Positions 25,766 through 34,504 of a DNA stretch of 64,000 nt are shown one piece after another (within the stretch, counting starts at the first letter, position 1; each line of letters opens with the position of its first letter). Below the pieces are notes generated by a model. It was not told the origin of the DNA and made no database searches. It worked only from the letters and a program-made list of their open reading frames with translations. The DNA is taken from contig WSNM01000002.1 in assembly GCA_013316055.1 (NCBI GenBank), positions 30,883-94,882 of the forward strand, written 5' to 3'. Both the position numbers and the translations under genes were made by a program. This DNA is from Clostridia bacterium (GTDB lineage Bacteria > Bacillota > Clostridia > Christensenellales > Borkfalkiaceae).

Positions 25766-25788
25766 ATATTTAACAATAAGGAAAGCAT

Positions 25789-27048
25789 ATGATTAACATA
25801 CCCAAGGGCACAAAGGACGTTCTGCCCGAGCTGTCGTATAAATGGCGGTTTATCGAGAACGCCGCCCGCGAAACTGCGGAAATTTTCAATATAAACGAGG
25901 TGCGCACGCCCGTATTCGAGCATACCGAGCTGTTTTTGCGCGGCGTGGGCGAAACAACCGACGTTGTAAATAAAGAGATGTACACCTTCGAGGACAAGGG
26001 CGGGCGCAGTATCACGCTTAAACCCGAGGGCACCGCCGGCGTGGTCAGAATGTTTATCGAAAACGGACTTGCAAGCACGCCTATGCCCTTAAAAACCTTT
26101 TATATAACGCCGTGTTTCCGCTACGAAAGACCGCAGGCGGGTCGGTTAAGGGAGTTCCACCAGTTCGGCGTGGAGGTGTTCGGCGCAAAATCCGCGGAAA
26201 CGGACGCGGAAATAATCTTTGCCGCTTCAACCTTTTTGAACAAGCTTGGCGTAAGCAAAACCGAGCTGCAAATAAATTCGATAGGGTGCCGTATATGCCG
26301 TGCCGAATACAATAAAGCACTTAAAGACTACTTCCGTCCGCATCTTGGAAAAATGTGCGCAACCTGCCGCGCGCGGTTTGATAAAAACCCGTTGAGAATG
26401 CTTGACTGCAAGGAAGAGGACTGCAAAAAAATCACAGCCAACGCGCCGAAAATTTTAGATTATCTTTGCGGCGACTGCAAAACGCACTTCGAAAAGGTTA
26501 AACGCCTTTTAACGGCTCAGGGCGTAAAATACGTCGTTAACCCGCGCATAGTAAGGGGTCTGGACTACTACACCAAAACCGTTTTCGAATTTATTTCAAC
26601 CGATATAGGCGCGCAGGGCGCCGTTTGCGCGGGCGGCAGATACGATAATCTTGTGGAAGAGCTCGGCGGCGCGGCATTGCCCGCAATCGGCTTTGCGGCG
26701 GGCATAGAGCGGCTGCTGCTGCTTATGGAAAACACGGGCGCAAGCTTCCCCGCGGCGCAAAAGCCCCTTATATATGTTGCGGGAATGGACGATATAACCC
26801 GTGCAAAGGCGTTTGAAATCGTTGCGGAGCTCAGGCTGAACGGAATTAACGCCGAAGCCGATTTAATGGAGCGCAGTGTTAAGGCGCAATTTAAGTACGC
26901 GGACAAATCGGGCGCGCACTATGTTGCGGTTATCGGCGGAAACGAGCTTGCGGCAAATACGGTAAACATAAAAAATATGGCGGACGGAACCCAGACCGCG
27001 GTTAATTTAAACGAAATTTATTCATACTTAAAAAAGGAGAAAAAATAA
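25789..27048 (+). CDS. hisS: Histidine–tRNA ligase
   Basis: This class II synthetase charges tRNA-His. The 419 residues start IPKGTKDVLPELSYKWRFIENAARETAE and include motif 2 CFRYERPQAGRLREFHQFGVEVFG, the HisA signature RGLDYYTKTVFEF, motif 3 AIGFAAGIERLLLLME, and a C-terminal anticodon domain. No T-box is seen upstream; the gap to the Sel1 gene is only 23 bases. Confidence 0.97.
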   Translation: MINIPKGTKDVLPELSYKWRFIENAARETAEIFNINEVRTPVFEHTELFLRGVGETTDVVNKEMYTFEDKGGRSITLKPEGTAGVVRMFIENGLASTPMPLKTFYITPCFRYERPQAGRLREFHQFGVEVFGAKSAETDAEIIFAASTFLNKLGVSKTELQINSIGCRICRAEYNKALKDYFRPHLGKMCATCRARFDKNPLRMLDCKEEDCKKITANAPKILDYLCGDCKTHFEKVKRLLTAQGVKYVVNPRIVRGLDYYTKTVFEFISTDIGAQGAVCAGGRYDNLVEELGGAALPAIGFAAGIERLLLLMENTGASFPAAQKPLIYVAGMDDITRAKAFEIVAELRLNGINAEADLMERSVKAQFKYADKSGAHYVAVIGGNELAANTVNIKNMADGTQTAVNLNEIYSYLKKEKK

Positions 27049-27050
27049 TT

Positions 27051-27362
27051 ATGGAACAGATAAATACTGAAAAATTCGACGAGCTTTTAAAGGGCGACAA
27101 GCCCGTGGTATGCGACTTTTTTGCAACGTGGTGCGGCCCTTGCAGAATGCTTGCCCCCGTAATGGACAAGGTGTCGGCGGAGTTTGCGGACAAGGCGGTT
27201 TTTGTAAAGGTCGATATTGACCAAAATGCAGAGCTCGCCGTGCGCTACGGCATTATGTCCATTCCCCTTGTCGCGGTTTTTAAAAACGGCGAAAAGACGG
27301 CGGACCTGCTCGGCTATACCGACGCAAACGGTATGACCGAATTTTTAAACAAAAATCTTTAA
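27051..27362 (+). CDS. trxA: Thioredoxin
   Basis: This small cytoplasmic disulfide reductase has 103 residues with the WCGPCRM active site and the cis-proline segment YGIMSIPLVAVFKNGE. It starts two bases after hisS, so it is co-transcribed, and ends at a strong terminator. Confidence 0.96.
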   Translation: MEQINTEKFDELLKGDKPVVCDFFATWCGPCRMLAPVMDKVSAEFADKAVFVKVDIDQNAELAVRYGIMSIPLVAVFKNGEKTADLLGYTDANGMTEFLNKNL

Positions 27363-27374
27363 GGTAAAGAGCGC

Positions 27375-27418
27375 AAAGCCCGCCCGCAGACAAGCTGTCT
27401 GCGGGCGGGCTTTTTTTG
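27375..27418 (+). terminator. Terminator of hisS-trxA
   Basis: A 17-bp GC-rich stem (27375-27391 with 27397-27413) and loop AAGCT, followed by a T run. It belongs to a group of look-alike terminators described in the findings. Confidence 0.85.
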
Positions 27419-27427
27419 CTTTTGCGC

Positions 27428-27631
27428 TTATTCGTCCTTGATATATTCCACTATATCCTCAACTCTGCAATCCAAAATTTTACATAAGTCGTCTATTTTA
27501 GCGGTAGTAATTCCGCCGTTGTGTTTCATTTTGTTTATTGTAGCCGCACTTATGCCGTGCTTGAAAATCAGAGTATAGGTTGACTGTCCTTTTTCTTTAA
27601 GAGTTTTCCATAATGGTGCGTAACTAATCAT
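27428..27631 (-). CDS. XRE/Cro-CI family repressor, module 2
   Basis: A 67-residue HTH protein of the YozG-like small repressor type: SYAPLWKTLKEKGQSTYTLIFKHGISAATINKMKHNGGITTAKIDDLCKILDCRVEDIVEYI. ATG 27631 is preferred over TTG 27637; neither has a good ribosome binding site. It is transcribed divergently from the mini-protein at 27710 over a 78-base gap that holds a consensus promoter and inverted repeats. It is not a close relative of the module 1 repressors, so the two modules pair the same mini-protein type with different XRE regulators. Confidence 0.88.
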   Translation of the reverse strand: MISYAPLWKTLKEKGQSTYTLIFKHGISAATINKMKHNGGITTAKIDDLCKILDCRVEDIVEYIKDE

Positions 27632-27686
27632 ACTCAAAATATTAGAATGTAGTTATTTAGTTGACAATACTCATATATATAAGTAT
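27630..27686. promoter_or_regulatory. Candidate operators of module 2
   Basis: ATACTCA occurs at 27630-27636, over the repressor start, and again at 27667-27673. In the promoter spacer ATACT (27667-27671) is mirrored by AGTAT (27682-27686). These are the likely XRE sites, though less clear than in module 1. Confidence 0.5.
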
Positions 27687-27689
27687 AAT
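27661..27689 (+). promoter_or_regulatory. Promoter of the cysteine mini-protein, module 2
   Basis: Perfect TTGACA (27661-27666), a 17-base spacer and perfect TATAAT (27684-27689). A GGCGG site follows before the ATG at 27710. Confidence 0.88.
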
Positions 27690-27709
27690 ATAAAAAAGGC
27701 GGTAAAATA

Positions 27710-27895
27710 ATGGAAAACAGATATATAAACGTGTGTAAGGACTGCATATATTTTTCTCAGCACTATATAAAATACGGCGGGGAGTTTATTCCCATAGAAT
27801 ACGGCTCCTGCATGTGCCCTCAGCTCGACGGCAAAAAAAGACGGCAGTTCAGCATGTACGACGGCTGCGACTTTCACAAGCAAAAAGACAATTAA
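27710..27895 (+). CDS. Cysteine-rich mini-protein, module 2 (unknown function)
   Basis: A 61-residue soluble protein with CKDCIYF near the N-terminus, FIPIEYGSCMC centrally and GCDFH near the end. The four cysteines at relative positions 1, 4, 26 and 45 coincide with those of the protein at 8108. So do Phe7, Gln9, Tyr11, Lys13, Phe18, Pro20-Ile21, Tyr23-Gly24, Phe39, Gly44 and Phe47, without gaps. This strongly suggests one family with a structural metal site. It is flanked by its own promoter and terminator and by a divergent XRE gene. The function is unknown. Confidence 0.82.
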   Translation: MENRYINVCKDCIYFSQHYIKYGGEFIPIEYGSCMCPQLDGKKRRQFSMYDGCDFHKQKDN

Positions 27896-27901
27896 TTTTT
27901 C

Positions 27902-27940
27902 GCCCGCCCGCGGACAAGCAGTCCGCGGGCGGGCTTATTT
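27902..27940 (+). terminator. Terminator of module 2
   Basis: A 14-bp stem (27902-27915 with 27921-27934) containing CCGCGGAC/GTCCGCGG, loop AAGCA, followed by TTATTTTT. Confidence 0.85.
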
Positions 27941-28077
27941 TTCCGCAACAACCCAAAAGGTAAAATTTGCTTTACAAAATTTGTAATTATTTGTCGAAAA
28001 CGTTTTATTTTTCGACAGTGCAATGATATAATAAATTCGGTAATATTTTATCAAATAGCTATAATCAGGAGAATAAG

Positions 28078-28566
28078 ATGTCAAATATCGAGTTTGAGGG
28101 CACAAAGCAGCAGATGAGCGAGCTTAAAAAGTGCATCAAGGCGCACAAGGGCGAAAAAGGCGCGCTTATGCCCGTTCTGCACGAGGCGCAGAATATTTAC
28201 GGCTATCTGCCTTCCGAGGTGCAGACGGTTATTGCGGACGAGCTTAACATTCCCCTTGCAGAGGTGTACGGCGTTGCAACGTTCTATTCGCAGTTCTCGC
28301 TTCAACCCAAGGGCAAGCACAAAATCAGCATCTGTCTAGGCACGGCGTGCTATGTAAAGGGCTCTGACAAGGTGTTGGAGGCCGTCGAGCACGAGCTGCG
28401 CATACGCTGCGGAGAGTGCACGCCCGATAAGAAGTTTTCTATCGAAAGCTGCCGCTGCGTTGGCGCTTGCGGACTTGCGCCCGTCATGATTATCGACGGC
28501 GAGGTTTACGGCAAGCTGTCGCCCGCGGACGTCAAGGGTATTCTCGATAAATATATGCAGGACTAA
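28078..28566 (+). CDS. hydC: NuoE-like [2Fe-2S] subunit of bifurcating [FeFe] hydrogenase
   Basis: This is the small gamma subunit of the trimeric NAD-dependent, ferredoxin-linked hydrogenase. The 162 residues have a helical N-terminus (MPVLHEAQNIYGYLPSEVQTVIADEL, then VYGVATFYSQF) and a thioredoxin-like [2Fe-2S] fold with CLGTACYVKG and ESCRCVGACGLAPV. AGGAG lies before the ATG. It is the first gene of hydCBA. In the absence of other complex I genes it is assigned to the hydrogenase, not to NADH dehydrogenase. Confidence 0.92.
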   Translation: MSNIEFEGTKQQMSELKKCIKAHKGEKGALMPVLHEAQNIYGYLPSEVQTVIADELNIPLAEVYGVATFYSQFSLQPKGKHKISICLGTACYVKGSDKVLEAVEHELRIRCGECTPDKKFSIESCRCVGACGLAPVMIIDGEVYGKLSPADVKGILDKYMQD

Positions 28567-28577
28567 GGGGTGAAAAA

Positions 28578-30470
28578 ATGACTGTTAAAGAGCTGAAAAA
28601 AATCGCGGCTGAAAAAGCCGACTTAATAAACGTCAGAAGAATTGTCCGCGAACAGGCGGAAAAGCTTGCTTTAAACACCGGTTACAGAAAGCAGGTGCTG
28701 GTCTGCGGCGGTACGGGCTGTACCTCGTCGCACTCGTTGCAGGTTATCGAACAGCTTGAAAAATCGTTTGCCGAGCTGGGCATTGACGACGTTTTAATCG
28801 TCAAGACGGGCTGCTTCGGTCTGTGCGCTCTCGGCCCCATTATGATTGTCTATCCCGAGGGCGCGTTCTATTCGCAAATGACGCCCGAGCACGCTAAAAC
28901 GGTTGCCGAAAAGCACCTTGTAAAGGGCGGGCAGATTGTAAAAGAGCTTTTGTATGCGGAAACCGTCCACGACGACGGCAGCGTTATTCCGTTTGCGGAA
29001 ATTCCCTTCTACAAGCACCAGATGCGTATAGCCTTGCGCAACTGCGGCGTTATCGCGGCGGAAAGCATTGAAGAGGCTATTGCCGCGGGCGACTATTCCG
29101 CGCTTGCAAAGGTTCTTTTCGAAATGACGCCCGACGAGGTTATTGCAGAGCTTAAAGCGGCGGGCTTGCGCGGCAGAGGCGGCGCGGGCTTCCCCACGGG
29201 CTTAAAATGGCAGTTCACCAAGGAGGCGAAGGGCGACAAAAAATACGTCTGCTGTAACGCGGACGAGGGCGACCCCGGCGCGTTTATGGACAGGTCGGTC
29301 CTCGAAGGCGACCCGCACACCGTGCTTGAAGCAATGACCATTGCGGGCTACACCGTCGGCGCGCAGGAGGGCTACATATACGTTCGTGCGGAGTACCCTA
29401 TCGCGGTAGAAAGGCTTAACATTGCAATAGAACAAGCCCGCAAATACGGGCTTTTGGGCAAAAATATCTTGGGCAGCGGCTTTAATTTCGATATTCACGT
29501 CCGTCTTGGCGCGGGCGCGTTCGTCTGCGGCGAGGAAACCGCGCTTATGGCGAGCATTGAAGGCCATCGCGGCGAACCCAGACCCCGCCCTCCGTTCTCT
29601 GCGCAGTGCGGACTATTTAAAAAGCCCACCGTTTTGAACAACGTAGAAACCTGGGCAAGCGTTGCGCCCATTCTTTTGAAAGGCTCGGCTTGGTTTGCGT
29701 CTATCGGCACGGAAAAGAGCAAGGGTACAAAGGTTTTCGCGCTCGGCGGAAAAATACACAACGTAGGACTTGTAGAGGTGCCCATGGGCACCCCGCTTAA
29801 AACGATAGTATACGATATCGGCGGCGGTATTCCCAACAATAAGCTCTTTAAGGCGGCGCAGACGGGCGGCCCTTCGGGCGGCTGTATCCCCGCTGAATTT
29901 ATCGATATAGGAATGGACTTCGACAACCTTGTCGCAATCGGGTCTATGATGGGCTCGGGCGGACTTATCGTAATGGACGAGGACACCTGTATGGTGGATA
30001 TTGCGAAGTTCTACCTCGAATTTACCGCGGACGAAAGCTGCGGAAAGTGCGTTCCCTGCCGCATAGGCACAAAGCGCCTGCTTGAAATTCTGAATAAAAT
30101 CTGCGACGGCAACGGCGAGCCGGAGGATTTGGAAAAAATCAAGGAAATCGCCGACCATATGAAGAGCTCGTCGCTGTGCGCGCTCGGTCAGTCCGCGCCC
30201 AACCCCATACTTTCCGCAATGGAGCATTTCGGCGACGAATACAAGGCGCACATTTACGAAAAGAAGTGTCCCGCCGGCGTATGTAAATCGCTTTTGAACT
30301 ATTATATCGAGCCGGACAAATGCCGCGGCTGTACGCTTTGCGCGCGCAACTGTCCCGCAAGCGCAATTACGGGCACCGTAAAGAGCGTGCACGAAATCGA
30401 CGCCAAAAAGTGCATTAAGTGCGGTCAGTGCATTGCGCATTGCCGTTTCAACGCAATTGTGAAGAAGTGA
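28578..30470 (+). CDS. hydB: NuoF-like NADH-binding subunit of bifurcating hydrogenase
   Basis: The beta subunit binds NADH and FMN and splits electrons between NAD and ferredoxin. The 630 residues contain an N-terminal thioredoxin-like [2Fe-2S] domain (CGGTGCTSS, CFGLCALGP) and the FMN/NADH core (GLRGRGGAGFPTGLKW, CNADEGDPGAFMDR, GAGAFVCGEETALMASIEG). The NuoF [4Fe-4S] motif ESCGKCVPCRIGT follows, then a C-terminal 2x[4Fe-4S] ferredoxin (CRGCTLCARNCP, CIKCGQCIAHC). The extra C-terminal ferredoxin is typical of HydB/HndC rather than complex I. It is 11 bases from hydC. Confidence 0.95.
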   Translation: MTVKELKKIAAEKADLINVRRIVREQAEKLALNTGYRKQVLVCGGTGCTSSHSLQVIEQLEKSFAELGIDDVLIVKTGCFGLCALGPIMIVYPEGAFYSQMTPEHAKTVAEKHLVKGGQIVKELLYAETVHDDGSVIPFAEIPFYKHQMRIALRNCGVIAAESIEEAIAAGDYSALAKVLFEMTPDEVIAELKAAGLRGRGGAGFPTGLKWQFTKEAKGDKKYVCCNADEGDPGAFMDRSVLEGDPHTVLEAMTIAGYTVGAQEGYIYVRAEYPIAVERLNIAIEQARKYGLLGKNILGSGFNFDIHVRLGAGAFVCGEETALMASIEGHRGEPRPRPPFSAQCGLFKKPTVLNNVETWASVAPILLKGSAWFASIGTEKSKGTKVFALGGKIHNVGLVEVPMGTPLKTIVYDIGGGIPNNKLFKAAQTGGPSGGCIPAEFIDIGMDFDNLVAIGSMMGSGGLIVMDEDTCMVDIAKFYLEFTADESCGKCVPCRIGTKRLLEILNKICDGNGEPEDLEKIKEIADHMKSSSLCALGQSAPNPILSAMEHFGDEYKAHIYEKKCPAGVCKSLLNYYIEPDKCRGCTLCARNCPASAITGTVKSVHEIDAKKCIKCGQCIAHCRFNAIVKK

Positions 30471-30483
30471 GGAGGGAAAAACG

Positions 30484-32199
30484 ATGATTAATTTAAAAAT
30501 AAACGGCATTGCCGTAAGCGTGCCCGAGGGCTCTACGATTTTACAGGCGGCTAAGCTTGCCAATATAAGAATTCCCACCCTCTGCTATTTGAAGGACGTG
30601 CAGTGCGTGGGCTCGTGCCGTATGTGCCTTGTAGAGGCAACGGGCGCAAGGGGGCTTGTAGCGGCGTGCGTCTATCCCGTTTCGGAGGGAATGGAGGTGC
30701 GCACAAACACCCCGCGCGTAAGAAAATCCAGAAAAACCACGTTAGAGCTTATTCTTTCCACCCATAAAAAGAAGTGTTTAAGCTGTGTGCGCTCTATGAA
30801 CTGCGAATTGCAGAAGCTTGCGCTGGAATACAACGCAGAAGAGGATAAATTCGGCACCGACCACGATATTAAGCCCATTGATGATTTGTCGGCTTCGGTT
30901 GTGCGCGATAATTCCAAGTGCATTATGTGCACCCGTTGCGTTGCCGCGTGCGAGCATCAGACAATCGGCGCAATCGGCCCCAAAAACCGCGGCTATGCAA
31001 AGACAATCGGCTCTCCGTACGACGTTTCGCTTGCGTTTACGCCCTGCGTAAACTGCGGACAGTGCGTTGTTGCCTGCCCCGTAGGCGCGCTTTACGAAAA
31101 GAGCGCGGTTGCAGACGTCTGGGGCGCGATTGTCGACCCGACAAAGCACGTTGTTTTCTTCACCGCGCCATCTGTACGCGCAACCCTCGGCGAGGCGTTC
31201 GGTCTGCCCGTAGGCACCAACGTAGAGGGTAAAATGGTTTCCGCCATAAAGCAGCTAGGCGACGTAAAGTGCTTCAATATGGACACCACCGCAGACCTCA
31301 CCATTATGGAGGAGGCGAACGAGCTTTTGGACAGACTTAAAAACGGCGGCAAAACGCCGATGTTTACAAGCTGCTGCCCCGGTTGGATAAAGTTTGCCGA
31401 GCATTACTATCCCGAGCTTTTGCCCAACCTTTCCACCTGCAAATCCCCGCAGGAAATGTTCTCGGCTCTGCTTAAAACCTATTACTGCGAAAAGAACGGC
31501 ATAAAGCCGGAGGATTTGTACGTTGTTTCGGTTATTCCCTGCACGGCAAAGAAGTTCGAGGTCACGCGCGAGGAGCTGGGCAATTACACCGACGCGGCGC
31601 TTACCACGCGCGAGCTTGCCAAAATGATTAAGGAGGCAGGCATAGATTTCGTAAATATTTCCGACGACGTTTATGACAGCCCCTTCGGCGAGGCGAGCGG
31701 CGCGGGTGCGATATTCGGCGCAACCGGCGGCGTTATGGAGGCGGCTTTGCGTACTGCGGCGTATACGCTGGGCGGAAGCGGCGCGCCCATTGAATTTACC
31801 GAGGTGCGCGGCACACAAGGCGTTAAGGAGGCAACCTATACAGTAGGCGGCGCTACCGTCAGCGTTGCGGTTGCAAGCGGCTTAGGCAATGCAAGAAGGG
31901 TTATAGAGGCGATAAAGAGCGGAGAAAAGAATTACACCTTTGTTGAAATTATGGCTTGCCCCGGCGGGTGTATAAACGGCGGCGGTCAGCCGTACGTCCA
32001 TGACGAGGTACGCAATAATATCGACTTAAAGACTGTGCGCGCGCAGGCGCTGTACGATTACGACGCGCAGGACAGCATGCGTTGCTCGCACGAGAACCCC
32101 GCAGTGACAATGCTTTACAGCGAATTTTTGGGCGAGCCCAACTCTCACAAGGCGCACAAGCTTCTGCACACTACCTACTCCAAACGCGATAAATATTGA
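30484..32199 (+). CDS. hydA: [FeFe] hydrogenase catalytic subunit HydA
   Basis: This is the proton-reducing alpha subunit. The 571 residues hold, in order, a [2Fe-2S] plant-type ferredoxin domain (CYLKDVQCVGSCRMC), a His/Cys [4Fe-4S] site (HKKKCLSCVRSMNC), a 2x[4Fe-4S] ferredoxin (CIMCTRCVAAC, CVNCGQCVVACP), and the H-cluster domain. H-cluster motifs are FTSCCPGW (L1), VIPCTAKKFE (L2) and MACPGGCINGGGQP (L3). L2 has Ile where MPC is usual. A short C-terminal small-subunit region follows. No maturases (HydEFG) are in the window. Confidence 0.96.
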   Translation: MINLKINGIAVSVPEGSTILQAAKLANIRIPTLCYLKDVQCVGSCRMCLVEATGARGLVAACVYPVSEGMEVRTNTPRVRKSRKTTLELILSTHKKKCLSCVRSMNCELQKLALEYNAEEDKFGTDHDIKPIDDLSASVVRDNSKCIMCTRCVAACEHQTIGAIGPKNRGYAKTIGSPYDVSLAFTPCVNCGQCVVACPVGALYEKSAVADVWGAIVDPTKHVVFFTAPSVRATLGEAFGLPVGTNVEGKMVSAIKQLGDVKCFNMDTTADLTIMEEANELLDRLKNGGKTPMFTSCCPGWIKFAEHYYPELLPNLSTCKSPQEMFSALLKTYYCEKNGIKPEDLYVVSVIPCTAKKFEVTREELGNYTDAALTTRELAKMIKEAGIDFVNISDDVYDSPFGEASGAGAIFGATGGVMEAALRTAAYTLGGSGAPIEFTEVRGTQGVKEATYTVGGATVSVAVASGLGNARRVIEAIKSGEKNYTFVEIMACPGGCINGGGQPYVHDEVRNNIDLKTVRAQALYDYDAQDSMRCSHENPAVTMLYSEFLGEPNSHKAHKLLHTTYSKRDKY

Positions 32200-32212
32200 T
32201 ATTAAAAAACAC

Positions 32213-32255
32213 CCCGCCCCGCGGACGCAAGGTCCGCGGGGCGGGAAAAATTATA
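32213..32255. terminator. Palindrome after hydA
   Basis: A 14-bp stem (32213-32226 with 32232-32245) with the CCGCGGAC/GTCCGCGG core, followed by AAAAATTATATTTTT. The T tract is delayed on this strand. It probably ends or stabilises the hydCBA mRNA. Confidence 0.6.
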
Positions 32256-32271
32256 TTTTTAAGGAGAGCCT

Positions 32272-32784
32272 ATGGAAAAAGCTTTTGTAAAAAAGGTGCT
32301 TGCCGTACTGCTTGGAGTTTCGCTCGTAATTCTGGTTTACGAAACGGCTTCTTTAATAGTGGCTGCGGCGTTGTTTGACGATTTGCAAATTTTTGAGAAC
32401 AGCTTAAACGACCTTGAAGCTTTTATAAAGTGGTCTGCGGTGGCGCTTGCGTGTATGCTTATACCCGCGCTTGCAAGCTACGTATTCGCTTTTTTCGGCA
32501 AGAACAAGCTATTCGTTTTAATTTCGGCAGCTTTAAGCTTAATCGTAACAATATGCTGTATTGCTTTTTTCTGTATGGCGCGAGTATACGCAATGCAGGG
32601 CTTCAGCAGTTCAAGCTATGCCCAAGGCGCGTCTTTTCTTTCGGAATTTATTCAGATTGCAATTGCTTCCGCACTGATAGGCGCGTACCTTCTTATTACG
32701 TTTTTGCGTTCGGTTAAGAAAAAACATACGGAAACCGTTGAGGTAACCGTTGCCGCGGAGGTGAGCGAAAATGAAGAAGCTTAA
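32272..32784 (+). CDS. Hypothetical four-helix membrane protein
   Basis: A 170-residue protein with four predicted membrane helices: about 8-33, 50-75, 81-105 and 121-146. It has a short polar C-terminal tail (KKKHTETVEVTVAAEVSENEEA). No family is recognised. AAGGAG precedes the ATG, and its end overlaps the next gene by 14 bases, so the pair is translationally coupled. Confidence 0.75.
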   Translation: MEKAFVKKVLAVLLGVSLVILVYETASLIVAAALFDDLQIFENSLNDLEAFIKWSAVALACMLIPALASYVFAFFGKNKLFVLISAALSLIVTICCIAFFCMARVYAMQGFSSSSYAQGASFLSEFIQIAIASALIGAYLLITFLRSVKKKHTETVEVTVAAEVSENEEA

Positions 32785-33271
32785 AGTATTGTTCGTAGCA
32801 ATAATCTGCGCAGTATGCCTTTGTTTTGCGCTTGCGGGCTGTTCGGACGGAAGCTACGTTAAAGAAAGCTTTATTTGCGAAATATCGGAAGTCGATTCAT
32901 CTAAGGATGAAATTGAAACCAGCTTTGCGGTAAAAATTAAAGATGACAAGGATTATAAAGCCGATTACGTTATCACTGTAAAAAGTAAGAACGGTAAAAT
33001 TACAAGAAAGTACGGCTATACTTCGAATTTGAAAGAGCCCTTGAACGGTAAAGTAATCGTAACCGATTGGTTATACATTGACCGTTCGGACTACGGTGAG
33101 GACGGATACATTGTAGAGCTGACAAGCTTAAGGGTTTATCCTGATAACGGTGAAGATAAATCGGTAGACTATGCAATCGGTTTCGGCGTAACAGGCGGTG
33201 TGATACTGTGCGTAGTTACAGCGTTTTTCCTTGCGGATAAGCTTGTTTTTTCCAAAAAAGAAGATAAATAA
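32771..33271 (+). CDS. Predicted lipoprotein with C-terminal membrane helix
   Basis: A 166-residue protein with a lipoprotein signal (KKLKVLFVAIICAVCLCFALAGC; Cys is the lipid site), a soluble beta-rich domain with charged repeats, and a second hydrophobic helix near the end (GVTGGVILCVVTAFFLADKLVF). It is probably tethered to the outer face of the membrane. No family is recognised. It partners the preceding membrane protein. Confidence 0.75.
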   Translation: MKKLKVLFVAIICAVCLCFALAGCSDGSYVKESFICEISEVDSSKDEIETSFAVKIKDDKDYKADYVITVKSKNGKITRKYGYTSNLKEPLNGKVIVTDWLYIDRSDYGEDGYIVELTSLRVYPDNGEDKSVDYAIGFGVTGGVILCVVTAFFLADKLVFSKKEDK

Positions 33272-33285
33272 TTCCGTAAAAAGCA

Positions 33286-33320
33286 AGCCCGCGGACTTTC
33301 CGTCCGCGGGCTGATTTTTT
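33286..33320 (+). terminator. Terminator after the lipoprotein gene
   Basis: An 11-bp stem (33286-33296 with 33302-33312) with the CCGCGGAC core, then GATTTTTTGTT. Confidence 0.85.
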
Positions 33321-33337
33321 GTTATTAAATCCGTGCT

Positions 33338-34336
33338 TTATGCCGCTGTGGGAGTAATCGGGCCGTCGCCGCCGAAATCGGGCAGAGGCAGATACTCGTC
33401 CAAATTCGCGGGGTACTTTATTTCGCCCGCAAACGCCTTTAAGGAAAGTGCGTTTTTCATATTGACTGCTATGCTTTCGCCCTCCGCCAAGGTAACCGTT
33501 GCGGACATGTCGGAATTAGTAGCAAAGCCCGCAAATTTACCGTTAGCGTCTATGGCTAAATATATTTCAAGCCTGCAATTTTCCCCCAAGGCAAGCCTTG
33601 CAGCCGTTGCCGTGTCGCTTCCCGCCAACAGTGTCATAAGCGTTTCGCCGTCTGCCGTAAGCTTTATTTTTAAGCCGTCCGAGGTGTCGATATAGCTTTT
33701 AAAGCCCGCCATAACGGCTATGCTTACAATTCCTTCCAGCCCGAGCTCGCCGTAAATATCTTCTTCTGCAAAGCCGTTCATACCGCCTATGCCGCCTATA
33801 ATGTCACCGATGGTTGTAAACGGTATTTTATACTTGAACGAAGAGCTGTCCTCCGCACCGTCCGCAACTGTTTTTATGCTTGCGCCGACATAGACGTTCG
33901 AATCGTCGGTGTAAAGCTCTGCGTCCGCATTTAAGCTGTTCAATTGCTTTAAGCTGCTTTTAAGCTTGAAGCTTACACTGCCCGCGGAGCTTGCGCTTAT
34001 GCCGTTTGCTTCGTTCTGCTTTAATGCTAATTTAAATTCCGCTTTTGCGTCCGCATTCAGCTCGAATTGCTCTCCAAGCGTCCCGCCGCCGTAGCTTGCG
34101 CCGAGCTTTGCGTTTGCTTTCAGCTCGTAGCCGAGCGCGTCCTTGCCCTCTTCGGGGGTAAAAAGCTTATCCTCGTCAACAGCTTTCACCGCATTTATCA
34201 TTTCAAGCGCGGTCGCTTCCTTGTAATTGCCCTTTATAACGCCCTCATCGCCGCTTCCGCAGGCGGAAAATGCCACTGCGCCCACAGCCAGCGTCAGCGC
34301 GCAAAGCAAGGTCGCAACCGTTTTAAATCTTTTCAT
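33338..34336 (-). CDS. Predicted lipoprotein
   Basis: A 332-residue protein with a signal peptide and lipobox FSAC (lipid-carrying Cys near residue 26). It has an extracellular domain rich in Ala, Gly and Ser and poor in recognisable motifs. It resembles the loose family of clostridial lipoproteins of unknown function. GGAGGG lies before the start. It is convergent with the lipoprotein upstream and divergent from the GltD-like gene. Confidence 0.75.
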   Translation of the reverse strand: MKRFKTVATLLCALTLAVGAVAFSACGSGDEGVIKGNYKEATALEMINAVKAVDEDKLFTPEEGKDALGYELKANAKLGASYGGGTLGEQFELNADAKAEFKLALKQNEANGISASSAGSVSFKLKSSLKQLNSLNADAELYTDDSNVYVGASIKTVADGAEDSSSFKYKIPFTTIGDIIGGIGGMNGFAEEDIYGELGLEGIVSIAVMAGFKSYIDTSDGLKIKLTADGETLMTLLAGSDTATAARLALGENCRLEIYLAIDANGKFAGFATNSDMSATVTLAEGESIAVNMKNALSLKAFAGEIKYPANLDEYLPLPDFGGDGPITPTAA

Positions 34337-34504
34337 AGTACCCTCCTTAAAAATTTAGCTTATATACATTTTATGTCGTTTAATTAATTTAGTCAATAGT
34401 ATGCAGACAATTAAATTTAAATTGCTATTGAACATTTAAAATTGCTGTGTTAAAATAAACCAAAAGTGCAAATAATCATTAATTGAACCGATAAGGAGAA
34501 AAAT

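Noticed and set aside
28078-30470. Respiratory complex I (NuoEF)
   Set aside because: No other nuo genes; a C-terminal ferredoxin domain on the NuoF-like protein and an adjacent HydA identify a hydrogenase.
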